Positions 9,325 through 16,059 of a stretch of DNA of 36,166 bases are shown here, one piece after another. A program made the position numbers and the translations under genes. The stretch is from Halalkalibacter okhensis (GTDB lineage Bacteria > Bacillota > Bacilli > Bacillales > Bacillaceae_D). Position 1 is the stretch's first letter. Each line of letters starts with the position of its first letter. The notes below the pieces were generated by a model. That model saw only the letters and a program-made list of their open reading frames with translations, was not told the DNA's origin and did not search any database. The stretch is from NCBI RefSeq assembly GCF_000787375.1, contig NZ_JRJU01000041.1, positions 1 through 36,166 on the forward strand, read 5' to 3'.

Positions 9325-9624
9325 CTAGCTCTCAAAGGTTAAATACAATTCAAATCCATCTTCTCTTACCGTTTTTCCTTCCCCATGTGAATCTATCCAT
9401 TGTTTATATTCTGTAGCCCATTTTTGAAATTGCCCTTCATCTCTTTCATATAATGCTTTATCAATCAGTTTTTTCAGTCGTTCTTTTTTAAAGTGATAGA
9501 GTGAATATTCTATGATAGCCTGTGCGTATAAGGATTGCACCGTGTCTTCTGAGCGTGACTGTAAACTTTTAATCACTCGTAACTGCTTAGTAACCCTCGG
9601 ATCCATTGCAAAGTCGTTTATCAT
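9325..9624 (-). CDS. Small IDEAL-domain protein
   Basis: The 99-residue cytoplasmic protein has a central region (about residues 45-75) reading HFKKERLKKLIDKALYERDE. The LIDKALYERDEGQF stretch matches the IDEAL domain, a short Firmicutes motif found at the C-terminus of YpiB and in YozD. The domain's biochemical role is not established. The N-terminal UPF0302 domain of YpiB is absent. It has no membrane segment or signal peptide. The ATG follows AGGAGGG at good spacing. A sigma-B-like promoter lies about 35-60 bases upstream, suggesting stress control. The hairpin at 9222-9258 follows it. Confidence 0.72.
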   Translation of the reverse strand: MINDFAMDPRVTKQLRVIKSLQSRSEDTVQSLYAQAIIEYSLYHFKKERLKKLIDKALYERDEGQFQKWATEYKQWIDSHGEGKTVREDGFELYLTFES

Positions 9625-9657
9625 TTCAATCCCTCCTACTTTCTGTTAGTATTTAAA

Positions 9658-9683
9658 TTACCCTTAAGAATCACGTTTCAAAC
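9658..9683 (-). promoter_or_regulatory. Candidate sigma-B-type promoter
   Basis: On the minus strand GTTTGA (9683-9678) is separated by 14 bases from GGGTAA (9663-9658). The B. subtilis sigma-B consensus is GTTTAA, 13-15 bases, GGGTAT. The start would fall near 9650, 26 bases before the IDEAL-domain ATG. Whether this organism has sigma-B cannot be seen here. Confidence 0.45.
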
Positions 9684-9741
9684 ATTCCTTACAGAAATAT
9701 CTGATTTTTCGGCTCAAGTCTTTTAGTCTAGTATTCTTATT

Positions 9742-9810
9742 GCATTTCATTCTCATGAGAAAATGATTTCGTTTACACTATATATAGTCTCTTCTCATTA
9801 AAATGAATGC
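9742..9810. repeat. Compound inverted repeat upstream of the IDEAL-domain gene
   Basis: GCATTTCATTCTCATGAGAA (9742-9761) is imperfectly inverted as TTCTCATTAAAATGAATGC (9792-9810). Between them lies the perfect 12-base palindrome ACTATATATAGT (9777-9788). A further AATGCAA (9821-9827) mirrors TTGCATT (9740-9746). The rest of the 264-base gap shows nothing else I can support. Confidence 0.45.
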
Positions 9811-9888
9811 TAACGACTTGAATGCAACAATCAAGACTCCAATGTTGGTAAGGTGGGAAGGATCCTATTATCTCACTTAAAACTTCAA

Positions 9889-10641
9889 TTACATCTGACT
9901 TTTTAGTTGCTGTGCCCGCAAATTCCGCTCTTCATTTGTTAATTTCGGGCATGCGTAGCAATAATTTCCCTCCGCTTTTAAATAACTCATACAACAAGCG
10001 CCTTTTATTCTTACTTTTAAATCAGGGTCTTTCCAAGAATCAACATAGCGGAATGTTAAATCAAACGGATTTCGTTTTAATCCAAAAATGTCAGGTGGCA
10101 ATGTCTTAAGCATCTCATGATCTCTTTCAATTGTTAGAACTGCTGTCTCTTCATTTTTCCATGTAGGAAAGCGATTATAATATGGATTGGTGACTAACCC
10201 CCAAACTTGTTGCTTAGATAGACCTGACGTTTCCGCAATTTTCTGAAATAAAGGTTGGACCTGTTCAATTAACTTTGTAATTTTTTCTTTACCTATGCTC
10301 TCTCGTTCTTCTTCATTTATATCTACCCACTGAGGTTGAAGCATTTGGAAATGGGCTTCTTTTCCTTCTCCTACAAAGTGTAAGCTTTCATATTGAAGCC
10401 ATTTATTATGGATAAAGTATGTATATAAATGAGCGGTTATCAAGTTTCCAAACCATTTCATCAAGTTTGCTCCACCGAGTCGACGATCTGCGGCATTGAA
10501 GCAGGTCCTCCGATCATCTACCACTTTCTCCATTATTTCTGGATCAAGCATCTCCCAAATAGAGATCCCCTTTAAGTGTGAAGAAAAGTCTTCAACCTCA
10601 ATAAAAAACTGTTCTTTTAGAACGACTTCTAAATGCTTCAT
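9889..10641 (-). CDS. FhuF-like siderophore-iron reductase
   Basis: The 250-residue protein ends with the cysteine pattern of the FhuF family: Cys216-Cys217-x10-Cys228-x2-Cys231-Pro. In that family these residues bind a [2Fe-2S] cluster used to reduce ferric iron from hydroxamate siderophores in the cytoplasm. The rest shows the loosely conserved helical IucA/IucC-like body, including WGLVTNPYYNRFPTW. Length matches the family. There is no signal peptide. It stands alone, without a siderophore permease nearby. The ATG follows a GGCGGAG site, and a -10 box TATAAT is present on the minus strand at 10670-10665. A weak dyad at 10692-10706 could be a degenerate Fur site but I would not rely on it. 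Confidence 0.83.
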   Translation of the reverse strand: MKHLEVVLKEQFFIEVEDFSSHLKGISIWEMLDPEIMEKVVDDRRTCFNAADRRLGGANLMKWFGNLITAHLYTYFIHNKWLQYESLHFVGEGKEAHFQMLQPQWVDINEEERESIGKEKITKLIEQVQPLFQKIAETSGLSKQQVWGLVTNPYYNRFPTWKNEETAVLTIERDHEMLKTLPPDIFGLKRNPFDLTFRYVDSWKDPDLKVRIKGACCMSYLKAEGNYCYACPKLTNEERNLRAQQLKSQM

Positions 10642-10691
10642 TTTTTCTCCGCCTTTAACAATTTATTATATAGAGTAAGTGTAACAAATTC

Positions 10692-10853
10692 TGTTATGAT
10701 AACGCACACATTTAGGCTCTTAAGCCTATACTAATCATATAGTTTTAGCTAGAACTTACTTAGAAGAAGATGCACAAACATTTTTGAAACTCCTATGATG
10801 TATTCGCGAAACATCTTTGGGTTTTCGTTTGAGACTGCACTTCTTCTTTTTTT
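10692..10853 (+). ncRNA. Candidate structured RNA with terminator-like 3' end
   Basis: Within the 376-base gene-free stretch, AGAAGAAG (10762-10769) plus TGCA (10771-10774) pairs with TGCA (10836-10839) plus CTTCTTCT (10840-10847). This is 12 base pairs with one bulged A, followed at once by six T residues. Inside are AAAC (10776-10779)/GTTT (10827-10830) and an apical hairpin GATGT (10797-10801)/ACATC (10811-10815). An extended -10 box (TGTTATGAT, 10692-10700) could begin the transcript. There is no upstream rightward gene to terminate, so a small RNA of about 145 bases or a leader of the recombinase mRNA is inferred. I could not match it to a known riboswitch. Confidence 0.4.
10713..10728. 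repeat. Short hairpin
   Basis: TAGGCT (10713-10718) and AGCCTA (10723-10728) form a 6-base-pair stem with a 4-base loop. It would lie near the 5' end of the candidate small RNA. No function can be assigned. Confidence 0.35.
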
Positions 10854-10876
10854 ATCCTTTGCTTTGGCTTAAGCAG

Positions 10877-10890
10877 TGTAAACACTTACA
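10877..10890. promoter_or_regulatory. cre-like palindrome
   Basis: TGTAAACACTTACA differs by one central base from the perfect cre at 8917-8930. It lies about 100 bases upstream of the recombinase promoter. The central CG of the cre consensus is CA here, so CcpA binding is uncertain. Confidence 0.35.
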
Positions 10891-10958
10891 ATTCTCAAAC
10901 AATATCAATTTTAAAATAAAAATAATTAAATTGACTGAATTACATGCAAATTTGAATT

Positions 10959-10998
10959 TAGTTACATAAATCTATGCTATACTAATAATATGTAACTA
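10959..10998 (+). promoter_or_regulatory. Extended -10 promoter of the recombinase gene, flanked by an inverted repeat
   Basis: TG-C-TATACT (10975-10983) is an extended -10 box; the -35 is poor (TTGAAT at 10952-10957 is 20 bases away). A perfect 10-base inverted repeat, TAGTTACATA (10959-10968) and TATGTAACTA (10989-10998), brackets the -10 with 20 bases between arms, about three helical turns centre to centre. This looks like an operator. The gene's AAAGGGG ribosome binding site follows directly. Confidence 0.55.
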
Positions 10999-11017
10999 GT
11001 TTAAAGGGGCTGACCAA

Positions 11018-11575
11018 ATGGAATTTGTAGAACCTATTCGACAAATTGAGAAAATACGAGTGATGAAGCATTACTTACAAAAACGGTCAAAACGTGATTT
11101 TTTATTATTCGTTCTTGGAATAAATACTGGATTACGAATTAGTCAAATGTTAGGACTCTTATATAGCGATGTGATGGAAAATGATTCCCCACGTGATTTT
11201 ATCTTAATTCAAGGGAAATCATGCACAGATCATGTCTATTTAAATAAAAAAGTGAAACAAGCCATCTGCCATTATGTAAGACATGCCAAGCTTAGCCATG
11301 ACGATTATTTGTTTTTATCTGCAAATAAAAATGGACCCATTACTCGCCAGCAAGCGTACAGAATTATTAATCAAGCTGCAACAAAAGCTGATATTGGAGG
11401 TAAAATTGGCACGCACACATTACGCAAAACATTTGGCTATCATGGTTATAAACAAGGAATTGCTGTCTCTCTCTTACAACGCCGGTTCAACCATGAGACA
11501 CGAGGTGCTACTTTACGTTATATAGGCATAATTGATGAAAAAGTTGAGCCTCCTCAACTAGATGTAAATTTATAG
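11018..11575 (+). CDS. Short tyrosine recombinase (catalytic domain only)
   Basis: The 185-residue protein corresponds only to the catalytic domain of the phage-integrase/XerC family, with no N-terminal SAM-like core-binding domain. The active-site set is complete: Arg40 in NTGLRISQ, probable beta-hairpin Lys67, His133 and Arg136 in HTLRKTFGYH, His159 in RRFNHE, and nucleophile Tyr168 in TLRYIGI. Full recombinases are usually about 300 residues or longer, but lone short relatives are known in Bacillus and their targets are unknown. There are no phage genes, excisionase or clear att sites nearby. The ATG follows AAAGGGG. It ends 45 bases before the antiporter gene, without a visible terminator, so the two may be cotranscribed. 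Confidence 0.88.
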   Translation: MEFVEPIRQIEKIRVMKHYLQKRSKRDFLLFVLGINTGLRISQMLGLLYSDVMENDSPRDFILIQGKSCTDHVYLNKKVKQAICHYVRHAKLSHDDYLFLSANKNGPITRQQAYRIINQAATKADIGGKIGTHTLRKTFGYHGYKQGIAVSLLQRRFNHETRGATLRYIGIIDEKVEPPQLDVNL

Positions 11576-11620
11576 TCAACTTCTAGATAGAAAATATTAA
11601 ACAAAAGGAGAGATAACCAA

Positions 11621-13126
11621 ATGTTTGACGGACTATTTAATATTGATTATTTTGTTTTAATGGCTGCCCTCCTTTTAATTGCAGGTGTAGTGACGGCAAA
11701 ATTCTCCACAAGACTTGGTGTGCCAGCGCTAGTTTTATTCATGTTAGTTGGAATGTTAGCAGGCAGTGATGGAATTGGATTTATTTATTTCGATAATGCG
11801 AATTATGCTCAGTTAATCGGAATCGTAGCCTTAGTCATTATATTATTTGAAGGTGGTTTACAAACAAAATGGACTACCGTTAAACCAGTTACCATTCCTG
11901 CCCTGTCGCTTGCCACATTTGGAGTATTAATTACTTCATCTGTTGTTGCAGCAGCTGCAAAATATATTTTAGATGTAACTTGGTTAGAAGCGTTTTTATT
12001 TGGGGCCATTGTTGGTTCAACAGATGCTGCGGCAGTCTTTGCTGGATTAAAGGGGGTTAATCTCCGTGAACGCCTTGGCGCTACATTAGAGGCTGAATCA
12101 GGCACAAACGACCCGATGGCTGTTTTTTTAACCATCTCATTTATTCAATTAATTATGACCGATCAGCCAAATTACTTTCTTCTTGTCGGTTCATTCTTTT
12201 GGCAGATGGGTTTAGGGTTAATTATAGGGTTAGGACTTGGTAAGTTTGCTACGTGGGCCATTAACCGGATCAATCTTGATTCAAGTGGCTTGTACCCCGT
12301 TTTTGCTATGGCATTCGCATTATTAACCTATAGTGTAACGGCTTTAATTGGAGCAAGTGGGTTACTAGCTGTGTACGTTGCGGCTCTCGTATTAGGCAAT
12401 GCAGAATTAACCTATCGACATTCGATCTTTCGTTTTAATGAAGGCTTCGCATGGATGATGCAAATCCTTATGTTTGTGATTCTTGGATTGCTCGTATTTC
12501 CTGCTCAACTATTCCAACTAGATATTGTTGTTAAAGGATTTATCCTTTCGTTCACTCTAATCCTGATTGCACGACCGATCGCTGTATTTCTATCCACAAT
12601 AGGTATGAAATTTGCGATTAAGGAAAAACTCTTCCTATCATGGGCTGGCTTACGAGGAGCTGTACCAATTGTATTAGCAACATTCCCAATGATCTCTGGG
12701 CTTGAAAACAGTCAATTGTTTTTCAACGTTGTCTTTTTCGTTGTCTTAACCTCTGCATTAGCTCAAGGTTCTACGATTTCATTTTTGGCTGAAAAATTAA
12801 GTTTAACCGGGATGAAAAAGGAAACTCCTATCCATTCATTAGAACTTGTGTCAATTGGAAAGGCAAATGCAGAAGTAATTGAGGTAGAGATAAACGAAGA
12901 TAATCCGCTTATCGGACAATCTTTAGCTGAAATCACGTTTCCAAAAGATGTTCTTGTAAATGCAATCATAAGAAACGGAAATTTAATTACACCGTATGGA
13001 GAATCGAGAATTTGTTCTGGTGACATTCTATATATTCTTGTCTCAAAACAAAGTAAAAATGAACTGAAACAAATGTTAAACGAAAGTAAAATATCAAATC
13101 CAACTTTCCAAAAAGCTGCAGAGTAG
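11621..13126 (+). CDS. CPA1-family K+/H+ antiporter (NhaP2/CvrA type) with TrkA-C domain
   Basis: The 501-residue protein has about 12-13 membrane helices (residues 8-390) and a cytoplasmic C-terminus. The transport core motifs are GSTDAAAVF (Thr134-Asp135) and SGTNDPMAV (Asn163-Asp164), the ion-binding region of CPA1 antiporters. Residues about 405-485 (ELVSIGKANAEVIEVEI through GDILYILVS) form a TrkA-C/RCK-C domain, which in relatives gates activity by binding a nucleotide or c-di-AMP. The likely role is K+ or Na+ efflux in exchange for protons, useful at high pH or salt. The ATG follows AAAAGGAGAG. It converges on the KtrA/DUF1538/PII operon, which also looks concerned with ion balance. 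Confidence 0.92.
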   Translation: MFDGLFNIDYFVLMAALLLIAGVVTAKFSTRLGVPALVLFMLVGMLAGSDGIGFIYFDNANYAQLIGIVALVIILFEGGLQTKWTTVKPVTIPALSLATFGVLITSSVVAAAAKYILDVTWLEAFLFGAIVGSTDAAAVFAGLKGVNLRERLGATLEAESGTNDPMAVFLTISFIQLIMTDQPNYFLLVGSFFWQMGLGLIIGLGLGKFATWAINRINLDSSGLYPVFAMAFALLTYSVTALIGASGLLAVYVAALVLGNAELTYRHSIFRFNEGFAWMMQILMFVILGLLVFPAQLFQLDIVVKGFILSFTLILIARPIAVFLSTIGMKFAIKEKLFLSWAGLRGAVPIVLATFPMISGLENSQLFFNVVFFVVLTSALAQGSTISFLAEKLSLTGMKKETPIHSLELVSIGKANAEVIEVEINEDNPLIGQSLAEITFPKDVLVNAIIRNGNLITPYGESRICSGDILYILVSKQSKNELKQMLNESKISNPTFQKAAE

Positions 13127-13132
13127 TACAAA

Positions 13133-13165
13133 AGGACAATCGCATACGGTCAATGCGATTGTCCT
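13133..13165. terminator. Bidirectional terminator between antiporter and PII-like genes
   Basis: AGGACAATCGCAT (13133-13145) pairs perfectly with ATGCGATTGTCCT (13153-13165) across a 7-base loop. A and T tracts flank it modestly. It separates convergent transcription units. Confidence 0.8.
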
Positions 13166-13185
13166 CTCTTACTTTCCTCTTACCT

Positions 13186-13536
13186 TTATCTCTTTTCATT
13201 GTTCAACATGTTATTTAAGATATGATTAATTCCAATCGTCCGTTCTACCTCTAAGACAAAAGCAACCCCTTTTCCAGGCTTGTTCAGTTCTGCTTCTACT
13301 AGAATCGTCTCTAATACTTCATCGGTTTTTTGCCGATCAATTAATGTTAAAACGAGTTCTTTCTCTGGCTCAATAGCAATTGAAAATAATTTCGCTTGTT
13401 CATGTATGCCAGTACCACGACCGTACACGATTGTACCACCTTCTGCACCGGCCTTCTTGGAAGCTTCTACTACTTTATCTGAATGTCCTTTGTTAACAAT
13501 TGTTACAATTAAATCATATCGAATAGGAGTGTCCAT
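13186..13536 (-). CDS. PII-like signalling protein, second copy
   Basis: The 116-residue protein belongs to the GlnB/PII superfamily of trimeric ferredoxin-like sensors. It shares with its neighbour the stretches KAGAEGGTIVYGRGTGIHEQ and LNKPGKGVAFVLEV, corresponding to the T-loop and B-loop regions where PII proteins bind ATP/ADP and effectors. The classical T-loop tyrosine for uridylylation is not evident, so it is a PII-like variant and not GlnB/GlnK. It starts 3 bases after the stop of the first copy, with its own AAGGAGGG site. No glutamine synthetase or amtB is near; the partner by context is the DUF1538 pair. The bound nucleotide cannot be predicted. Confidence 0.88.
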   Translation of the reverse strand: MDTPIRYDLIVTIVNKGHSDKVVEASKKAGAEGGTIVYGRGTGIHEQAKLFSIAIEPEKELVLTLIDRQKTDEVLETILVEAELNKPGKGVAFVLEVERTIGINHILNNMLNNEKR

Positions 13537-13539
13537 CTA

Positions 13540-13902
13540 TTACCCTCCTTGATTACTATTTTGTTTTTGTATTTTTAATAAGTGTACGATACCTGTCACT
13601 TTTTTCACGTCAATGATAAAACCGACACCATTTCCTGGTTTATTTAACTTTCCAGCTTCTTCAACAATGGAAAGAATGTGATCAACTTTTTCCACAGGGA
13701 CTAAAGTTAAAATAATTTCTTTCTCAGGTTCTACAGGGATTCCTAAAAATTTTCTTTGTTCATGAATCCCTGTACCTCTACCAAATAAAATGGTTCCACC
13801 TTCTGCCCCCGCTTCTTTTGTTGCTTTTACAACTTTAGAGGCGACTCCTTTTTTGACAATCGTAACAAGTAATTTATGAGTCAGATTCAAATGTTCGATC
13901 AT
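13540..13902 (-). CDS. PII-like signalling protein, first copy
   Basis: This is a 120-residue PII-superfamily protein, clearly a paralogue of the next gene: both read AGAEGGTI followed by GRGTGIHEQ, then EPEKE and a LNKPGxGV segment. The ATG at 13902 is preferred because AAAGGAG lies 7-8 bases upstream; the in-frame ATG at 13923 would place that site inside the gene. Even so, its first 29 bases overlap the end of the upstream DUF1538 gene in another frame, which suggests translational coupling and matched amounts. As a PII-like protein it probably docks on a membrane transporter through its T-loop. By position the target would be DUF1538, which is inference. Confidence 0.88.
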   Translation of the reverse strand: MIEHLNLTHKLLVTIVKKGVASKVVKATKEAGAEGGTILFGRGTGIHEQRKFLGIPVEPEKEIILTLVPVEKVDHILSIVEEAGKLNKPGNGVGFIIDVKKVTGIVHLLKIQKQNSNQGG

Positions 13903-14623
13903 TTTCTTTCTCCTTTCGGCCATAAAGCAACCCTAAGGTTAAAACGGATAATATAGGTGAAAGTGCCACCAATGCAATCATTCCAAATCCATCGAGTAAT
14001 GGGTCACGCCCTTCAATAACTGAAGCAATCCCAACTGCCATCGCAACAATAAATGTGACAGTCATCGGTCCTGTAGCAACTCCTCCTGAATCAAAGGCAA
14101 TTGCCGTAAACGTCCGGCTCGAAAATCGTATAAGCAAAAGCGCTAGCAAATACCCTGGGATAATAAAATACCATAATGGAATTCCTAACAAAATTCGTAA
14201 CATGGATAATGCAATGGAAACTGCCACACCAATAGAAAGCGTATACAGCATTATTTTTTGAGGGATATAACCTCCAGATACCTTTTCAACTTCATGGTTC
14301 AATATTCTAACTGCTGGTTCTGCAAATGTGGCTACAAATCCTAAAAGAAACCCTATCGGTATCAAGCTCCATAAATGTTCACTCTGGCCTAATATCGTCC
14401 CCATTGCTTCCCCAGCTGGTAAAAAGCCAATATGAACCCCTTGAAGAAAGAATGCTAATCCCCAGTAGGTAAGAAAGATCCCCTTAAGAATATCAATTAC
14501 CTTTTTCATAGGTAGCTTCAAGATAAAAATCTGAAAGAAAAAGAAAAAGATAACAAGGGGAACTAAGGCAACGGCTACTTCATATAAAACGTGCCCAAAC
14601 CCTTCAAAGATATTCATCATCAT
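13874..14623 (-). CDS. DUF1538 membrane protein, second copy
   Basis: The 249-residue integral membrane protein has six or seven hydrophobic helices. It carries the DUF1538 landmarks shared with its upstream neighbour: GVHIGFLPAGE, GFLLGFVATFAEPAVRIL and FDSGGVATGPMTVTFI. The last two place charged or Gly-rich segments within hydrophobic surroundings, as expected for substrate-binding loops of a transporter, but the family has no assigned function. The C-terminal tail is cytoplasm-like and charged (GRKEKENDRTFESDS). Its ATG overlaps the previous stop by 4 bases (ATGA), and its end overlaps the first PII-like gene. A heteromeric complex of the two DUF1538 proteins is the simplest reading. Confidence 0.88.
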   Translation of the reverse strand: MMMNIFEGFGHVLYEVAVALVPLVIFFFFFQIFILKLPMKKVIDILKGIFLTYWGLAFFLQGVHIGFLPAGEAMGTILGQSEHLWSLIPIGFLLGFVATFAEPAVRILNHEVEKVSGGYIPQKIMLYTLSIGVAVSIALSMLRILLGIPLWYFIIPGYLLALLLIRFSSRTFTAIAFDSGGVATGPMTVTFIVAMAVGIASVIEGRDPLLDGFGMIALVALSPILSVLTLGLLYGRKEKENDRTFESDS

Positions 14624-15312
14624 CCATACACCACCCCTAGCACCAACACTGCGATAATTGGACCGATAGAAGCTAAAGCTACAAGCCCAAATCCATCGGT
14701 GGAAGCGGACTTCCCTCTTAAAACCGAAGCTACTCCAACACCAAGAGCCAGAATAAATGGCACCGTCATCGGTCCCGTCGTCACACCGCCAGCATCAAAC
14801 GAAATCGGTACAAAATGGGCTGGAGTAAACGCTGCCAGTATGAATACAACCCCATATCCACCGACTAACAAATAAGTAATCGGAATTTTCAAAATAATCC
14901 TAAGCATGGCTAGCCCGACAAAAACGGCAACACCTAAAGCAACAGTATAGATTAATAGGTTACTAGAAATTATTCCTTCTGAGACTAAATCCACTTGCAA
15001 AGCTAACACCCGAACATCTGGCTCGGCAACTGTTGCAACAAATCCTAAAAGAAAACCAAAAAAGACGACTAACCAAGCTTTTCCCATTTTGGGTAAGGCC
15101 GCTCCTATCATCTCACCAACGGGTAATAATCCAATATGAACTCCTAGTAGAAAGAGAATTAATCCCACAGAAACCATTAGAACACCAATAAGAAATTGGA
15201 TGAATAGCTCTGTGGGCATTCCTATGATCGTTAATTGAAGGATAATAACAACTAGAGACAATGGCATGATGGCATAGACAACTTCTTTAACAGTATCTTT
15301 TATGTTTTGCAT
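14620..15312 (-). CDS. DUF1538 membrane protein, first copy
   Basis: The 230-residue integral membrane protein of the DUF1538 family has about seven hydrophobic segments. It has the same three signatures as the downstream copy: GVHIGLLPVGE, GFLLGFVATVAEPDVRVL and FDAGGVTTGPMTVPFI. The two proteins are diverged paralogues, so this is an old tandem duplication and not a recent one. It begins 41 bases after ktrA with a GAGGG site. No catalytic enzyme motif is visible. A role as channel or transporter subunit regulated by KtrA-like and PII-like partners is inferred from the operon alone. Confidence 0.88.
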   Translation of the reverse strand: MQNIKDTVKEVVYAIMPLSLVVIILQLTIIGMPTELFIQFLIGVLMVSVGLILFLLGVHIGLLPVGEMIGAALPKMGKAWLVVFFGFLLGFVATVAEPDVRVLALQVDLVSEGIISSNLLIYTVALGVAVFVGLAMLRIILKIPITYLLVGGYGVVFILAAFTPAHFVPISFDAGGVTTGPMTVPFILALGVGVASVLRGKSASTDGFGLVALASIGPIIAVLVLGVVYG

Positions 15313-15353
15313 GATATCCCTCGTCCCTATTAAATTATTTCCTTTATACTTCT

Positions 15354-16013
15354 TTACATTCCCTCATCTTCAAAACGTTTCAAATCATTTTTATGACCAA
15401 TAACAATTAAAATATCATTTTTTTCAATTTGATCTGTTGGGGTGGGGGCAATGTTAATATCTTCTCCTCTTTTGATCCCAAGAATCGTGCATCCGTACTT
15501 GGCTCGCACATCTAAATCGATGAGTGATTTATTTGCGACTTTATCTGTTGCAATCAGCTCAACAATGCTGTAATCCGCTGACAATTCGATATAATCAACA
15601 ATTTTCTCTGACGTGAGATGTTGGGCAATCCTTATTCCCATATCTTGTTCTGGATGGACAATTCGGTCTGCTCCGATTTTCTCAAGCACTCGTTCATGAT
15701 AATAGTTTTGGGCTTTTACCCATACATTCGTCACACCAAATTCTTTTAATAATAATGTACATAAAATGCTGGACTGAATATCGTCACCTATTGCGACAAT
15801 AACATAATCAAAGTTTCGGATCCCCAGTGACTGTAAGGCCTTTTCATCGGTACCATTTGCAATTGCGCTATGTGTAGAATGTCTTGTCATATCATTTACT
15901 TTTTCTTCTTTTGAATCAATCGCCAATACTTGATGACCCAGCTTATAAAGTTCTTTACAAACACTACTGCCAAATCGTCCTAACCCAATGACAGCAAATT
16001 GTTTTTTCATCAT
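15354..16013 (-). CDS. ktrA: KtrA-type K+ transport regulator (RCK protein)
   Basis: The 219-residue cytoplasmic protein has an RCK-N Rossmann fold (FAVIGLGRFGSSVCKEL, with the GxGxxG loop at about residues 10-15, binding ATP/ADP or NAD). An RCK-C domain lies from about residue 140 (VRAKYGCTILGIKR). Sequence details such as NVWVKAQNYYHERVLEKIGADRI and the C-terminal RFEDEGM match B. subtilis KtrA rather than KtrC. KtrA forms an octameric ring that gates the KtrB K+ channel, but no ktrB is present here; two DUF1538 genes follow instead. A promoter with extended -10 precedes it. I see no c-di-AMP (ydaO) riboswitch in the short upstream region, unlike B. subtilis ktrAB. Confidence 0.9.
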   Translation of the reverse strand: MMKKQFAVIGLGRFGSSVCKELYKLGHQVLAIDSKEEKVNDMTRHSTHSAIANGTDEKALQSLGIRNFDYVIVAIGDDIQSSILCTLLLKEFGVTNVWVKAQNYYHERVLEKIGADRIVHPEQDMGIRIAQHLTSEKIVDYIELSADYSIVELIATDKVANKSLIDLDVRAKYGCTILGIKRGEDINIAPTPTDQIEKNDILIVIGHKNDLKRFEDEGM

Positions 16014-16050
16014 CTTTTTTCTCTCCTATCCAAAAACATCAACAAAAAGA

Positions 16051-16059
16051 ATTATATCA
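16051..16059 (-). promoter_or_regulatory. Extended -10 promoter of the ktrA-DUF1538-PII operon
   Basis: TG-A-TATAAT on the minus strand (16059-16051) is an extended consensus -10 about 38 bases before the ktrA start; the -35 region is weak. A small dyad TTGGC/GCCAA (16088-16092, 16100-16104) lies about 30 bases upstream and could be an operator. Confidence 0.5.

Noticed and set aside
9745-9775. Fur box near TCATTCTCATGAGAAAATGA
   Set aside because: Half-sites face outward compared with the Fur consensus and the downstream gene is not an iron gene; listed only as an inverted repeat.
10692-10706. Fur box in front of the FhuF-like gene
   Set aside because: Only a short dyad matches; too degenerate to claim, although iron control of such genes is usual.
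10642-11017. Integration att site next to the recombinase
   Set aside because: No tRNA end, no flanking direct repeats and no inserted phage or island genes are visible.
13186-13902. Annotation as GlnB/GlnK nitrogen regulators
   Set aside because: No uridylylation tyrosine pattern, no amtB or glutamine synthetase nearby; PII-like is safer.
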